Origin: Macrolepiota albuminosa
Lineage: Eukaryota; Basidiomycota; Agaricomycetes; Agaricales; Agaricaceae
Assembly (NCBI GenBank): GCA_027475525.1
Contig: JAMWFC010000005.1
Span: forward strand, 620,001-684,000
Length of the DNA stretch: 64,000 nt
Reading direction: 5' to 3'
Part shown: positions 1-9,849 of the stretch, piece by piece
How positions within the stretch are numbered: the first letter of the stretch is position 1
Layout: each line of letters opens with the position of its first letter
Notes under the pieces: model-generated
The model's input: the letters and a program-made list of their open reading frames with translations, nothing else
What the model was told of the DNA's origin: nothing
Database searches by the model: none
Made by a program: the position numbers and the translations under genes

Positions 1-809
1 TGCGCCCTTTCGCGGACCTTTTTGTAAGTTTTCTAAGTTTGATTTTGGCGTTGTGGCGCTAAGGTTCAGCGCCCATACTAGGCTCCCTCCTTATCTGACA
101 AGATCGACGCATTGTTGGCTAGCACCGAGGTCAGCGAAGTAAGTCCTTCCTTCTCCTCCCCCCTTTTTCCACTGTTAATCCTTGAGTAGTCGGTTGCCAC
201 GTCTCCCACCGTCGCCAGTCTTCCTACTGCCCCCTCGGCCTCTACTGTCCCTTCTGTTCCTACCGCCCCTCCTTCTTCAACTTCTGTTCCGCCTCCTTCC
301 GTTCTTGGCAGCCCTTTTCGTGGCGCTACTTCTTCCACTCGCCCTGCCCCAAGCACTGCTTCTCCCGTCCGTACTGCCCCTCCCCATTCGGCCATCAAAC
401 GTATTGCCGTTTCTCGTAGCGAGCCACGACCCGGCCCGACACGCCCAACTTCTCACGGTCCTCCGCGTAATTTCGCCATTGTTATTGAACAAGCGCCTCC
501 TGCTCGTGCTAGTTCTCCTCCCAAACGTACCGTGCGTTCTTTCCCTATCTTTCTTACTCCATTTTTCTGACTTCTCCCCTTCCAGATTAATCTCCCTGCT
601 CGTGTTCCCCCTTTGTATGTCGTAAGTGCTTTGCTTGTTGTCGCTAGACTTTAGCGCCTAAATGTTAATGTCGATAGGCGCCTAACCAGACCATGTTCAC
701 CGATGCGGAGCTTCGCGACCTTTTGCGTCTTCGCCGTGATACTACCGTCATTGATACCGGCGTTCCGGCTGGTGTCCAAGTACTGGGCGGCAAGAAGAAG
801 GTTACCGTT
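1..809 (+). repeat. Partial second copy of the L-element accessory gene 1 region
   Basis: This stretch matches 33139-33947 base for base as far as I can compare by eye, and the long reading frames in it are identical. In the complete copy this interval covers the end of exon 1, introns 1-4 and most of exon 5 of accessory gene 1 of element L. Here it starts at the window edge and stops at a 100-N gap, so the gene is incomplete at both ends. Exons here, by analogy: end of exon 1 to about 23, exon 2 at 103-138, a Ser/Pro/Thr-rich exon 3 at 190-531, exon 4 at 586-621 and exon 5 from 678. The identity implies either a second recent copy of L in the genome or a misplaced contig end. Confidence 0.85.
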
Positions 810-909
810 NNNNNNNNNNNNNNNNNNNNNNNNNNNNNNNNNNNNNNNNNNNNNNNNNNNNNNNNNNNNNNNNNNNNNNNNNNNNNNNNNNNNNNNNNNN
901 NNNNNNNNN
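810..909. other. Assembly gap of exactly 100 N
   Basis: One hundred consecutive N, the conventional size for a gap of unknown length. The sequences on either side are unrelated (L-element accessory gene on the left, Z-element integrase region on the right). Any reading frame drawn across it is not a real protein. Confidence 0.98.
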
Positions 910-1016
910 ATGGCACTGTGGGGACTGCTCCGCTCCAGTGTAGCGGACTCCGCTGGACACGTATGGTACGGCACAAAGCGGGCTCCCGTACAATGTATGA
1001 CATGTACCGTTGTGAT
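910..1016 (+). repeat. 107-bp repeat unit shared with 53609-53715
   Basis: Same orientation and nearly the same sequence as 53609-53715. Most differences are CG here and TG or CA in the other copy, so this copy is the less decayed one. It lies between the N gap and the integrase coding region and is open in the integrase frame. I do not recognise the family; it may be a fragment of an LTR or of the Z polyprotein. Confidence 0.7.
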
Positions 1017-2556
1017 GCCCTACCCTGCTATGATGCCTCTGTTACCAGTAGAAGACCAAGAAGACAGAGTAGAAGACACACAAACCTACCTAGAACACAG
1101 GAAAGGTAGTGAGGGTGAGGACTGGGATAATCTGCTACCCACTGTTCAGAGGTGGTTGCAAGACCCAGGTACAGAACCCAAAAATCTACAAGGCTGGAAT
1201 CTAGAGAAGTTTGAGAAGTTTGCTAGACAATTCTTCTTTGACAAGAAGGGGAGATTGTACAAGCGCTGTCATGAGGAGAAACATAAACTAGTAGTCCAAA
1301 TTGATAGACAAATGTTTATGCTTAAATCAGCCCATGATGCCTTAGGACATAGGGGAGCCTATGCCACCAGAATGCTTATACAAGAGCACTTCTGGTGGCC
1401 TGGCATTGAAGGGGATGTGCAGTGGTATGTTGGGACTTGTCACAATTGTCAAATCAGACAAAAGACAGTAGTCAACAGGAAACCAACTGTAACTTATACT
1501 CTCTCCATCTTCCAAACAATTCACATTGATACCATGCACATGACACCAGCCTCTAATGGCTGTAAATACATAGTACATGGCAGATGTGCCTTGTCTTCTT
1601 GGATGGAAGGTAGACCCCTGAGAAAGGAGAACCATAAGACCATTGGTCAATGGTTGTTTGAGGATGTGATTTGCCGCTGGGGCTGCATTGCAGAAATCAT
1701 CACAGACAATGCTGGACAGTTCAAACAGGTCACGGCCTGGTTGGAGAAGAAGTATGGGATCAGAGGTATTACTATCTCCCCCTACAACTCACCAGCTAAT
1801 GGCAGAATTGAAAGACCTCATTGGGATATCAGACAAGCTTTGTTCAAAGCCTGTGAGGATCGCACTAAATGGTTCTGGTTCTTCTACCATGTAATGTGGA
1901 GTGACCGGATAACTATCAGGCAGAGGTTTGGATGCTCACCATACTTCATGGTCACTGGTGCACATCCTACCCTACCCTTGGATCTAGCAGAGGCTACTTG
2001 GTTGGTAGAATTACCAGAAGGGCTGCTGACTACTGAAGAGTTGATTGGCTATAGGGCTAGAGCTCTAGCTAAACATTATCAACATGTAGAGGAGATGAGG
2101 GAGAGAGTTGGGAAGGCCAAGCTCCAATGGGCATTGAAGTTTGCAGAAGAGCACAAAAGCTCAATCAAAAACTTCAACTTTAAACCATTGGACTTGGTAC
2201 TAGTCAAAAACATGACTACTGAAAGTTTATTCAGTGCTAAGATGTTGCCACAATTTCATGGGCCTATGGTTGTAATTGCCAAGACTCAAGGTGGTAATTA
2301 CATCGTAGCAGAACTAGATGGGTCAGTTTGGCAGGCACGAGTAGCCGCTTTTCGAGTTGTACCTTATAAAGCTCGCAAAAAGCTGACTTTGCCTCAAGGC
2401 ATAGAAAAGTGGGTGGACATCATGCCTGCTAAGCTAAAAGCGCTAAGGGAAGAGCTACAAAAACCTACAGAGTTAATCACCAAAGACATCTCATTTGGCA
2501 CAGTAAGGCTCCATGAGCCCACTGACCAGGAGTTGGGTCTGTTTCCAACTGATTAA
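910..2556 (+). CDS. Ty3/gypsy integrase, C-terminal part of pol (partial)
   Basis: Integrase region of a gypsy polyprotein, which inserts the cDNA into host DNA in the nucleus. Counting from 910, the zinc-binding HHCC motif has H142, H147, C177 and C180. The DDE core has D207, D266 and E301, with 34 residues between the last two, so all catalytic residues are present. After the core there is a basic GPY/F-like region (LPQFHGPMVV, around residue 455) and a tail without a chromodomain. The reading frame has no stop from the gap to 2556. It is clearly related to the integrase of element L (38469-39100 and 37803-38372), for example in the segments around LGHRG and EDVICRWG. The frame stays open upstream through the N gap, but that joined product is artificial. 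Stop at 2554-2556. Confidence 0.9.
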   Translation: MALWGLLRSSVADSAGHVWYGTKRAPVQCMTCTVVMPYPAMMPLLPVEDQEDRVEDTQTYLEHRKGSEGEDWDNLLPTVQRWLQDPGTEPKNLQGWNLEKFEKFARQFFFDKKGRLYKRCHEEKHKLVVQIDRQMFMLKSAHDALGHRGAYATRMLIQEHFWWPGIEGDVQWYVGTCHNCQIRQKTVVNRKPTVTYTLSIFQTIHIDTMHMTPASNGCKYIVHGRCALSSWMEGRPLRKENHKTIGQWLFEDVICRWGCIAEIITDNAGQFKQVTAWLEKKYGIRGITISPYNSPANGRIERPHWDIRQALFKACEDRTKWFWFFYHVMWSDRITIRQRFGCSPYFMVTGAHPTLPLDLAEATWLVELPEGLLTTEELIGYRARALAKHYQHVEEMRERVGKAKLQWALKFAEEHKSSIKNFNFKPLDLVLVKNMTTESLFSAKMLPQFHGPMVVIAKTQGGNYIVAELDGSVWQARVAAFRVVPYKARKKLTLPQGIEKWVDIMPAKLKALREELQKPTELITKDISFGTVRLHEPTDQELGLFPTD

Positions 2557-3502
2557 AAATCCAGAAAGATAAACTATATTTCTCAAAAAGAAATAGCAAT
2601 AGTTCAGGTCTAATCTGGATTTAACAGTACTATGGAGAGGTGTCTTGACAGTAGGCTATCCAAAAAAAAAAGAGGACACTCCTCAAAATTAAGTCAATAA
2701 CAACAACAGTAATGATGGAATGAAAGCACAAAGTGCCAACGTTCAGGTCAAAAACTAGTGTTGAGACTTAACAAGACAAGCCACGGCAACACGCAGGTTC
2801 AAACCCAGGGGGAGCGTATTTATTCAATAAACTTTTATGAAACTCAGGACAAATCAGGCATGTGCTTTAATGAGCTAAAGTGCGCGTTTGAAACTGAGCA
2901 CAGTACAAAAGTTTGGGCTAGATAAATAAATAAGGGGTACCAGCATACAGAAGTTCGAACCTTAAAGAAGCATTAAAACACGGATTTTATAAGTCAGTGT
3001 GAATGTTCAGAAACTAAGAAAAAAGAACCTGTACAAAGATACCGGCGAGTGACGAGTTTGAACCCTCGCAGGGGAGCTATTAATCTGAAAAGGAATCAGA
3101 TTAAGTCATTGACTTGACAAGCCAACGTTTGAGTTTGATCCCCGGAGGAAGAATAAAGTTTTGACAAAGCATGGGCACAAAAGTGACGATGCGGAGGTTC
3201 GACTCCCCAAGAGGGAGTTAAGTCCTTACGCTTGCAAGAGTCCATAACATGACTCAGAGAGGAAAACACGTAGCGTGAAATGCCCGCATTGGGAGTTCAA
3301 ACCCAGGAGGGAAAACCAATAAAATTTGACAAGAAACCAGACGATTTTGTTTTAAATTATTATTATTAAATAATAAACTCAAATTCGCAATGTTTTGAAG
3401 TCAAGGAGTTTATTGGGTACTTGGAGTTAAGGAAAGGGGGGATTACTTTAAAAAGTCTAAGCTAAGCAAACACAGAACCGGTGTTTGCAACGAGAGAGCC
3501 GC
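2557..3502. other. Non-coding stretch with a cluster of tRNA B-box-like motifs
   Basis: No coding sequence seen between the integrase stop and the 3' end of the antisense gene. It contains six plus-strand motifs resembling the T-arm/B box of tRNA genes (GGTTCGANTCC): 2796-2806, 2952-2962, 3055-3065, 3132-3142, 3196-3206 (a perfect match) and 3294-3304. Several are followed by a purine-rich run and preceded by a TTGACAAG-like stretch, so they may be units of a decayed tandem repeat. No convincing A boxes or cloverleaf folds are visible. A second purine run (AAGGAAAGGGGGG) lies at about 3430-3441. Confidence 0.55.
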
Positions 3503-4762
3503 TTATAATGCCACAGCATCTTTGGTTCCCTCCTGTTGGAGGTCCTGAAATTCAACGTCTGATTTGTCATTGCCCGACTGCAAGATAAGCAGATCAGCAA
3601 AAGGACAAACATCAAAATTAAGTAGGGACGTACTGGCAGCGAAACCTGAAGCACGTGCAGCAACGAGCCAGCATGGTCGACGTCAGAAGGGCCTAGGGCC
3701 TGCTCAAGACAAGCACGACGGTCGGAAATCATTCTGAAAGTTTGCAGCGCAACGTCGAGTTGATACAGCTGGTGTTGAGCAGCTAAATCGACTGTGTCAT
3801 GATGCTTTTGAAGGTCTGACCAGGGAACAACCTCATTGTCCTCAGCCAACTGCACCAAGTCGAGAGCTTGATCAACTGCGGCAAGCAGGGCCAGCGCAGC
3901 GTCAGTGCCAGGAACATGATTAGCTGAGGGCAAGGAGGTCAGAAAACCAAAAACTTGGAAGTTGACAACATGAACGCACTCAAAGAAGGCGTGACTTTGA
4001 GCTTCTTTGTCTTCAGTTTTCCCTCAGGCTTGGCCTGAGGAGGGATCAGAGAAATAGTCAGCGTGTCGAGATGATGAGCAACAAGGTCAAGCTTGCGGGC
4101 TAGGACTTACATTAGCACGTTGCTTGACAGGGCAAGGGATGGGCATACCGAGCATCTCGACATCCTTATCTTGAGCGCGATGGTGTGCCTGAAAGAAGAG
4201 TAAGAAGGGAGAAGGCAGGAAAAGAGAAAACGAGAACAGACCTCCTCGAGCGCTTTCCGGTGTTGCTCGTGACGACGTGCACTGATGATGATAATCACAT
4301 CGGCAAATGAAAAGAAGGCCTTAACCTCACTAGACTCTTTGCCCGCGCCATGATCCAGCAATGGCAGAATGTCAGAAAAAGCCTCGCAGAGGATTCTCTG
4401 ATCAGAGAGTCGAGGATAGTGGGTCTCGTCAGAGAAACACTTAAGAAAGAAGTAAGAGGGAAGAAATAAAGAAAGAGGAAAGGTACGCACCCAGCCAATA
4501 CTACCCAAGAACCGAGCCCTGTCAGCAGGAGTACCCAGAAAAGCCTTGGCCGTAGTACAAAGGCCTACGGCAGCCTCCACAAACAAAGGTAGCTTCCAAA
4601 CGGAAGTAATAACCTTGTTTGCGTCCTGTTTGACAGCACGCTGAAGCATGCTGTAAAAATTGGGAGGGCCTGGCATGGTACGCGCAGGGGTAGCAACGGG
4701 CTTGGGGGGCGAGGACGAGCTTTGGGAGCGACCATCTTGCGAGGAGCAGTAGGAGGAGCCAT
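3503..4762 (-). CDS. Antisense multi-exon accessory gene of element Z, unknown function
   Basis: Six exons can be placed on the minus strand with GT-AG introns: 4762-4491, 4439-4242, 4188-4111, 4034-3980, 3923-3635 and 3577-3503. Intron donors are GTGCGT, GTCTGT, GTAAGT, GTGCGT and GTACGT, and phases agree from exon 1's main frame onward. The first ATG (4762) opens a Pro/Ala/Lys-rich stretch that leaves the main frame at a run of six C near 4700, so either one C is missing or translation starts at the ATG at 4676. The product is about 290 residues, helical and without a signal peptide or membrane segment; I recognise no family. The C-terminal exon is rich in Leu, Gln and Asp and could form a coiled coil. 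It lies between the Z integrase and the 3' LTR, the position held by the antisense genes in L. Confidence 0.6.
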
Positions 4763-4960
4763 GAGCCCTGTAGCAGCGCACCAGTTGTTTTTGAACAATG
4801 ACGGTTGTGATCGGGGAGAAAAAGATACGAGCAGGAGGGAAAAAAAGAAAAACAATTTTTTTTGAGAAAGAAAAAGTTTTTCTAGACAAAAAGCAATGAG
4901 AAAGATCAGGAACTACAATCGAATAAGCGTGTGCGCTGACTGAGGGCAGTCAGTAGATAG

Positions 4961-4971
4961 TGTGGAGGAGG
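4961..4971 (+). promoter_or_regulatory. Polypurine tract of element Z
   Basis: Purine-rich TGTGGAGGAGG directly abuts the LTR start TGATACG. This is the expected primer site for plus-strand DNA synthesis and marks the LTR at 4972 as a 3' LTR. Confidence 0.65.
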
Positions 4972-5941
4972 TGATACGTATGTCGCATCTGAGACATCAA
5001 CTGAGAGAATTAATAAAAACAAAGTCATATTAATTCTAGAAAGTACCACATACAGCCGAAAACGGTAAGCTGATATGTGCAGGTCGAAAACTGTAGACCT
5101 GACGTACCTCAGAAGACAAGACACCCACCCGCCCACTACTCGAGACAGCCCAACAACGTCGATAAGCCAGCTTGAACGGCAACTGCTGAAACGAGGTCTT
5201 GATAAGATAAGATCTCAGGTGTGAGGCTGAGACCAATCCCATCAAGATTGATGGAAATCCGATCATGATCAAAGCATGTCGTCACCTTCCTGCGGCAGTA
5301 CCCTTCTAACCCATGATTCCACCGCACGCACGGCAAAGGATGTGAGCCGCTACATAATGCGAGCATAAATGGCCACTCCAAGCTCCAAAAACAAAACAAA
5401 GGGAACAAAGGGCGAAATCGAAGGAAGGAAAAGAGAATAGCCAGTAGGATCGACAGGGAAAGAGATTAGCCTCAAGACCGGTGTCAGAAACGCAACCAAC
5501 CGGTGCCCAGACCCGGCAGAAGGCTATGCAGGGTCGCCGGGCACACAAAACCCCACGAGTAAACTCGTTGCCACATGAATAAGCGCTGGTCCGTGCATAG
5601 GGGAAAGGAATATAAAAGGAATGGGATTTTGGGGGAGTCGGGCAAGCAACTCACTTGCCACGGCTCGGAGTCCCCAGGGAGCGGACGTCTTAGGCCTACG
5701 AGCAACTTAGTTGACTTCGGGTTGGTAAATAATACTATTTGGCCCATTTTAGAGTGAACTTTTTAAGTCATTCAAAAATAAATCAATTAAACATTATAAC
5801 AACACTTCTACAAAGTGCGCGCGTGTGTAACGTTGCCCCACGTACTCTTGTGAGATTGGGAAAGTTGAAATATCATAAAAGTTTAGTTCAAATTTCACTT
5901 TGGACTACTTTGCATAAAGTAAACAAACCCATTTCGCATCA
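4972..5941 (+). repeat. 3' LTR of element Z (970 bp)
   Basis: Starts TGATACG and ends CGCATCA, a near-perfect inverted terminal pair (TGATACG against TGATGCG). It is homologous along its length to the solo LTR at 60532-61470: shared blocks include the promoter region, the GAGTCGGGCAAGCAA block after it, and the AT-rich 3' end. Flanks are GGAGG on the left and ATAAA on the right, so there is no target-site duplication, as expected if the left neighbour is the interior of the element. The minus-strand reading frame at 5942-6342 is cut exactly at its right border. Confidence 0.8.
5611..5617 (+). promoter_or_regulatory. TATA box in the Z LTR
   Basis: TATAAAA, conserved at the matching place in the other LTR copy (61147-61153) and followed in both by the conserved GGGGGAGTCGGGCAAGCAA block. 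This is a probable RNA polymerase II core promoter for the element, marking the U3/R border. Confidence 0.65.
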
Positions 5942-6342
5942 ATAAATACTTCAAGAAGTCCTTTGCAGACACGACGTCCATCACGCCGAGGCTCCATGCT
6001 GAGATTCAGATCGTCCTTTTTCTGGCTAAGCGCGATGGGACCCAAGGGCTCCGTCCGGTAGGTTGCAGCAAAAGGAGCTGTCTCCAATGCGAGATGGCAA
6101 TGAAGGTTCTCGACAACGGCAGATGGAGGACTGCTGGCGCTCATGCCTGGCCTTATGACACGGCGGCATTGATCGGCGATGAAGAGTGTGACAGCATACT
6201 CTGTAGCACCATCAAAGGTTATGCAATCACGGAAGTACGACAGCTCCTTCAAGACGATGGAAAGCCACGTCGAACTCATACCCCGAAGAAGAACTCGGAA
6301 GAATACGTCACGGCTTCTGAATGAGTTGGAACCTGTAATCAC
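5942..6342 (-). pseudogene. Truncated minus-strand reading frame cut by the Z LTR
   Basis: Open minus-strand frame of about 133 codons that runs into the LTR at 5941 and would otherwise continue. Composition and codon use look protein-like (for example the stretch RDCITFDGATEYAVTLF), but I do not recognise a family. Element Z probably inserted into this gene; the other half would lie beyond the 5' end of Z, outside the window. No start can be fixed: the ATGs at 6342 and 6279 are both possible. Confidence 0.35.
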
Positions 6343-7349
6343 TCAAACTGCAAGGTATGGGTTACCTCAAATGAATTGTTCCTCCTGATGATGATGATTT
6401 TGCCGACAAGCTACTACGTAAAGCTAAGAGGCGGGGCAGAGTGTACTGTACACTATGCCAGTAAGTATGTATTGTTTGATTCTTTGTATCTGTGTCCCTT
6501 CAATGTCATGATCCATATGTTGCCTGGTGAAAGTCTGTGTCGGCTTGTGTGATACTCGGTGGTGTTTCCGCAAATGAACGTGACGATAAGTACGAATCAT
6601 GGGTGTATAGTGTCCATCTCTTCCCTTTCGTGTACTCTTTCCATCGCGTTATTGCTTCGTTTTTCATGGGGCTGTCGTGCGCCTGCCTTGATTGCGAAGT
6701 CCTTCTAATACGCTGGATCTTGTTTTATCTGAAGTTGCGCATCCTTTCAATTCATCTCCTCCCCTCCCTCCCCTCCTGCTCCTCTACTTCGTCTCCTTGT
6801 GAGAATAGTTAGGACTTCAGGAAAGCCTGCCTTCTTAAGGATACTGTGGCATTCATTGGCGCGAGTCTCAAAAAGATGAGTTTTCTGATAGAGCAAAACC
6901 TACATCCTGAGATACTGACCACCTTGTCCAGAAAAGACGAACACGATCCGAGTGTTTTGTCATTGCCTGGGCAGGTAGAGCTCTCTGAAGTTTGGTGATG
7001 AGATCCTCCTTCCAGTTTGCAAAAACAGCCAGTCAGTGTCCATAGATCTGTCGGCGCACCATCATTGTGTAAGCAATGTCCGCAAGACACAAGTCGCTTA
7101 TGAGTTCTCGACAAAGTCCAAGTATTTTGAACCAAAATTTTCAAATGCAGAGTCATCCTTTGCACATCGACTAAGATAAGAATTAAAGTCTGAATTCAAA
7201 GCTAGAAAGCAACATCATGAGTCGGGGATGGCACACGCGCCCCTACGGGTGGGTCCGGTCAGTATTTGTTTGCCGAGTACTTGGTAACCACGGTTTATCA
7301 GTTGAAATGTCATAAAAGATCGTTCAACCTCTCTCAAAACTCATGCCCA
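6343..7349. other. Region without a confident gene
   Basis: A plus-strand frame around 6812-7000 and another around 7060-7165 look weakly protein-like but have no start, clear splice sites or recognised family. A short stretch near 7135-7165 resembles 63070-63105 on the same strand, with the reading frame not conserved. The last 60 bp before the deaminase ATG resemble the leader of the paralogous gene near 59.7 kb, suggesting a shared promoter. Confidence 0.4.
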
Positions 7350-8615
7350 ATGTCCTCTACATCAGTGCCCATTACGCAAATTCAGTCTCATCTTGAGGAG
7401 GATATGTTCTTCTTGTGGATGAGATCACCCTTGAAGCTTTGTCAGCGTACGAATTCTCCTCTTCAGGCACGCCTGCTCGACATAGTGGCTTTGTTTTTGG
7501 CCACTGGTGAATCAAATCCCACTCTCGCCACATTCTGGTGGGAGAAAGGAGCCAAACTCTACATAGCAAAGAGTCCACCCTCTGACACTCAAAACGATTC
7601 CATCATCGCAAAAGCATTTTTTGACGACTTGAAACAGGCTCAGGGCTTCGAGAGTATGATCCCTTTTCTTGCTACGTATAGCCAGGCCAGCGTCAATAAG
7701 CGAATTCGTAATCTTCGCCAATCTCTGATGGCACATGAAATTTTCGGCAAATCAGACGCTACAGAAGACCCTGTCAATCGACTGAAGGACATCATTTTAA
7801 CCTTCCAACCTCCGTTTGCTTTCGATGATTCCGAAAACGCGATAAGCACTTTTAAGGAGCTTGTTATAATCTCCCGAAGAGTGCTAGATGCCCACGATCT
7901 TGCCTTTTCTCATGGGTATGATGACGCACGTGCTTGTCGTCTGCAACGACACCTTGACAAAATGGCCCAATATCTCCGTGTCGGAGTCCTCATCAAATTC
8001 TGGAAGAAGCGCGGGAAACATATCGACGTCACCTGGGTTCCCGCTATTGAACTGGGTGGTACAGCTCGTACACTAAAGATGGATATGAGTCGATACTCGA
8101 CCGTGATTTCTGGGAAATTCGCTTCGAGTCCCGAAGAACTTAGAGCCCACGTAATGTGGGTTTCTGAGATGATGAGATCCATCACAATCACTCCACACGT
8201 CCATGCAGAAGTTAGTTTGATTCTCTATGTATCTGAACAGGTTGGCTTGCGACAGTTGCAGGATGGTTCAGAGCTGCTCATTGGGAGCAACAAGGCCAGT
8301 TGTCTGGCATGTACATGTTGGAGGAGAGAGTTCAATTCTGCTCTTGGTACGAACTGGGAAACCACTTGTACCTATGGCGAAGATGCTGATGAGACGATCT
8401 GGAAAACCATCTTGAGCAACAGTTCACCACGCTTGGACTGGAGCATTCCTTACGTTGACAACGATCTGCCTCTACGTGGTATCGATCCAGGTACACTTCG
8501 TCGTTGCTACGAAGCTGTGGTCAACTGCGTCCAGAGCGAAGTGAAAGTATTGTTCCAAGAGGAGCTCGTCGCAGCCGATGAAAGAATTTCTTACATGAAG
8601 AACAGATCCGACTAG
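7350..8615 (+). CDS. OTT_1508-like zinc deaminase family protein (copy 1)
   Basis: Single-exon gene of 421 residues. The ATG at 7350 is chosen because its paralog at 58415-59692 starts at the matching codon and both have a similar leader (CATGCCCAATGTC). The C-terminal half carries the deaminase zinc site: H285-A286-E287, with E287 as the proton-shuttle glutamate, then C318-L-A-C321 (followed by T-C323) about 30 residues later, after a small-residue GSNKAS turn. That spacing and the SCLAC context are typical of fungal OTT_1508-like deaminases. The family belongs to the nucleotide/nucleic-acid deaminase fold; its substrate in fungi is not established. The N-terminal 200 residues are helical and family-specific. 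Relative to copy 2 there are short deletions near residues 130 and 250. No signal peptide or membrane segment. Confidence 0.8.
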   Translation: MSSTSVPITQIQSHLEEDMFFLWMRSPLKLCQRTNSPLQARLLDIVALFLATGESNPTLATFWWEKGAKLYIAKSPPSDTQNDSIIAKAFFDDLKQAQGFESMIPFLATYSQASVNKRIRNLRQSLMAHEIFGKSDATEDPVNRLKDIILTFQPPFAFDDSENAISTFKELVIISRRVLDAHDLAFSHGYDDARACRLQRHLDKMAQYLRVGVLIKFWKKRGKHIDVTWVPAIELGGTARTLKMDMSRYSTVISGKFASSPEELRAHVMWVSEMMRSITITPHVHAEVSLILYVSEQVGLRQLQDGSELLIGSNKASCLACTCWRREFNSALGTNWETTCTYGEDADETIWKTILSNSSPRLDWSIPYVDNDLPLRGIDPGTLRRCYEAVVNCVQSEVKVLFQEELVAADERISYMKNRSD

Positions 8616-9849
8616 ACATAAAATTAGACAGACATGATGGACATTTTTTCTGCTCCAAGTAATTTTCATATGTCTATAATTGAACTTTTACACCTTGTTA
8701 GTGTTGCGATCCTACTGTAAGTATTCCTTAACCCATTGTTGTTATCACATCACATTAAATCAAATTGCAATGTCCCAGAACATACAAGAACATATATTCC
8801 TCTATTCCATGTCGTGCAGAAATGCACACCATGGGAGGTAGGCACACAACCCACGTTCGGAGATTTAGGAAGTCATGGAAAACTAAATTCACCACACAAC
8901 TAGTGATGTGCTGGCTTGGGCTTGAGGCCGCAGGCCACAGGCCAAGCTGAGCTGAGCCCATATAGGCCAGGCCAGGCTGGGCTTTCTTCAAAACTTGGGA
9001 GAGCCTGAAGCTCGGCTTTGAATTTTGAAAAGGCTGAGCCGTGGCCTCACAGCCACTGATTGTGATCATGATTTGCACCGGCATTTTTACTCTCCATTGC
9101 AGCAGCACTCTTACAGCCACCCAAAATTTCATCTGATTACGGATTCATCCATGGCTGGCAAGTGCACGCATGTTCCTTCAAGTCGACCACCTGAAAATTC
9201 TTTAACATTGGACCACCTTCCCATGGCACCTGCCTCACCAGTGCCTGCAACTATTGACAAATCTGATTGTGAGACTATTGTTAACAAGCCATGATGCCAA
9301 ACTATGCAGAAGACTCAAGATATTGACAAATTTTTTTAATGCACCACAAAAGCATGATGGAAAGACTCTTTGACTACCTATACTTACTACAGGCTGCAGC
9401 TTGGGCCCAAGCTGAGCTGGGCCAGGCCTGAGCCCCTCCTAAAGCCTGGCTTTGAATATGTACAAGCCTAAGCTTAATCAGGCTGAGCCAGGCCCTGCAC
9501 AACACTACACACAACAATACCAAGTCCTCAGTATACCCCATTCCACCCCAGCAGTGCTTCAAGGAGCTGGATAACAACATACTGAAGTAACTAGTGATAT
9601 CTTGGTGTAAAGTAGATAGTGGGTGGCTCCTCGACTGAGTATTACTGCAAAACGGCAATATATGTTGTCTTATCCTGGGCCACAGAGGCTGACTCTGTGA
9701 ACTGTCTGTGACCCATAGAGATACCACCAAAAAAAAAAAAAAAGATAGGCAAAAAGACATGTTGTCTGTTCATGAACAGCGTGTTGGAAGATCAGACAAA
9801 CAAAACAAGCCAGGCATTGTAGAAGTGTAGTTTCCTAGAGAAAAAACAT
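8616..9849. repeat. Non-coding stretch with two degenerate direct repeats
   Basis: No confident gene. Two related blocks at about 8912-9050 and 9392-9500 share a GC-rich core (AAGCTGAGCTGRGCC, then GGCTTTGAAT, then GGCTGAGCC) in the same orientation. The ten bases AACTAGTGAT occur just left of the first block (8898-8907) and right of the second (9589-9598). This could be a small non-autonomous hAT-like element with an 8-bp target duplication, but clear terminal inverted repeats are not visible. A short plus-strand frame at 9151-9293 is of unknown origin. Confidence 0.35.

Larger units (their letters stand above)
910..5941 (+). mobile_element. Element Z: 3' half of a Ty3/gypsy LTR retrotransposon
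   Basis: In order on the plus strand: the integrase end of pol (to 2556), a 0.9-kb non-coding stretch, a multi-exon gene on the minus strand (3503-4762), a purine tract (4961-4971) touching the LTR start, and a 970-bp LTR (4972-5941) with TG...CA ends. The purine tract directly before TGATACG is what a 3' LTR should have, so the integrase, the antisense gene and the LTR probably belong to one element. The 5' part is lost in or beyond the N gap, which explains why no target-site duplication is seen around this LTR. Inference: gene order relies on the contig being correct. Confidence 0.65.

Noticed and set aside
703..2556. 617-residue reading frame across the N gap
   Set aside because: It joins unrelated sequences through 100 N; only the part after the gap is real integrase.
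7350..8615. The local deaminases as cause of the C-to-T pattern in the transposons
   Set aside because: The pattern is at CpG and is explained by methylcytosine decay; nothing in the sequence links these proteins to DNA.
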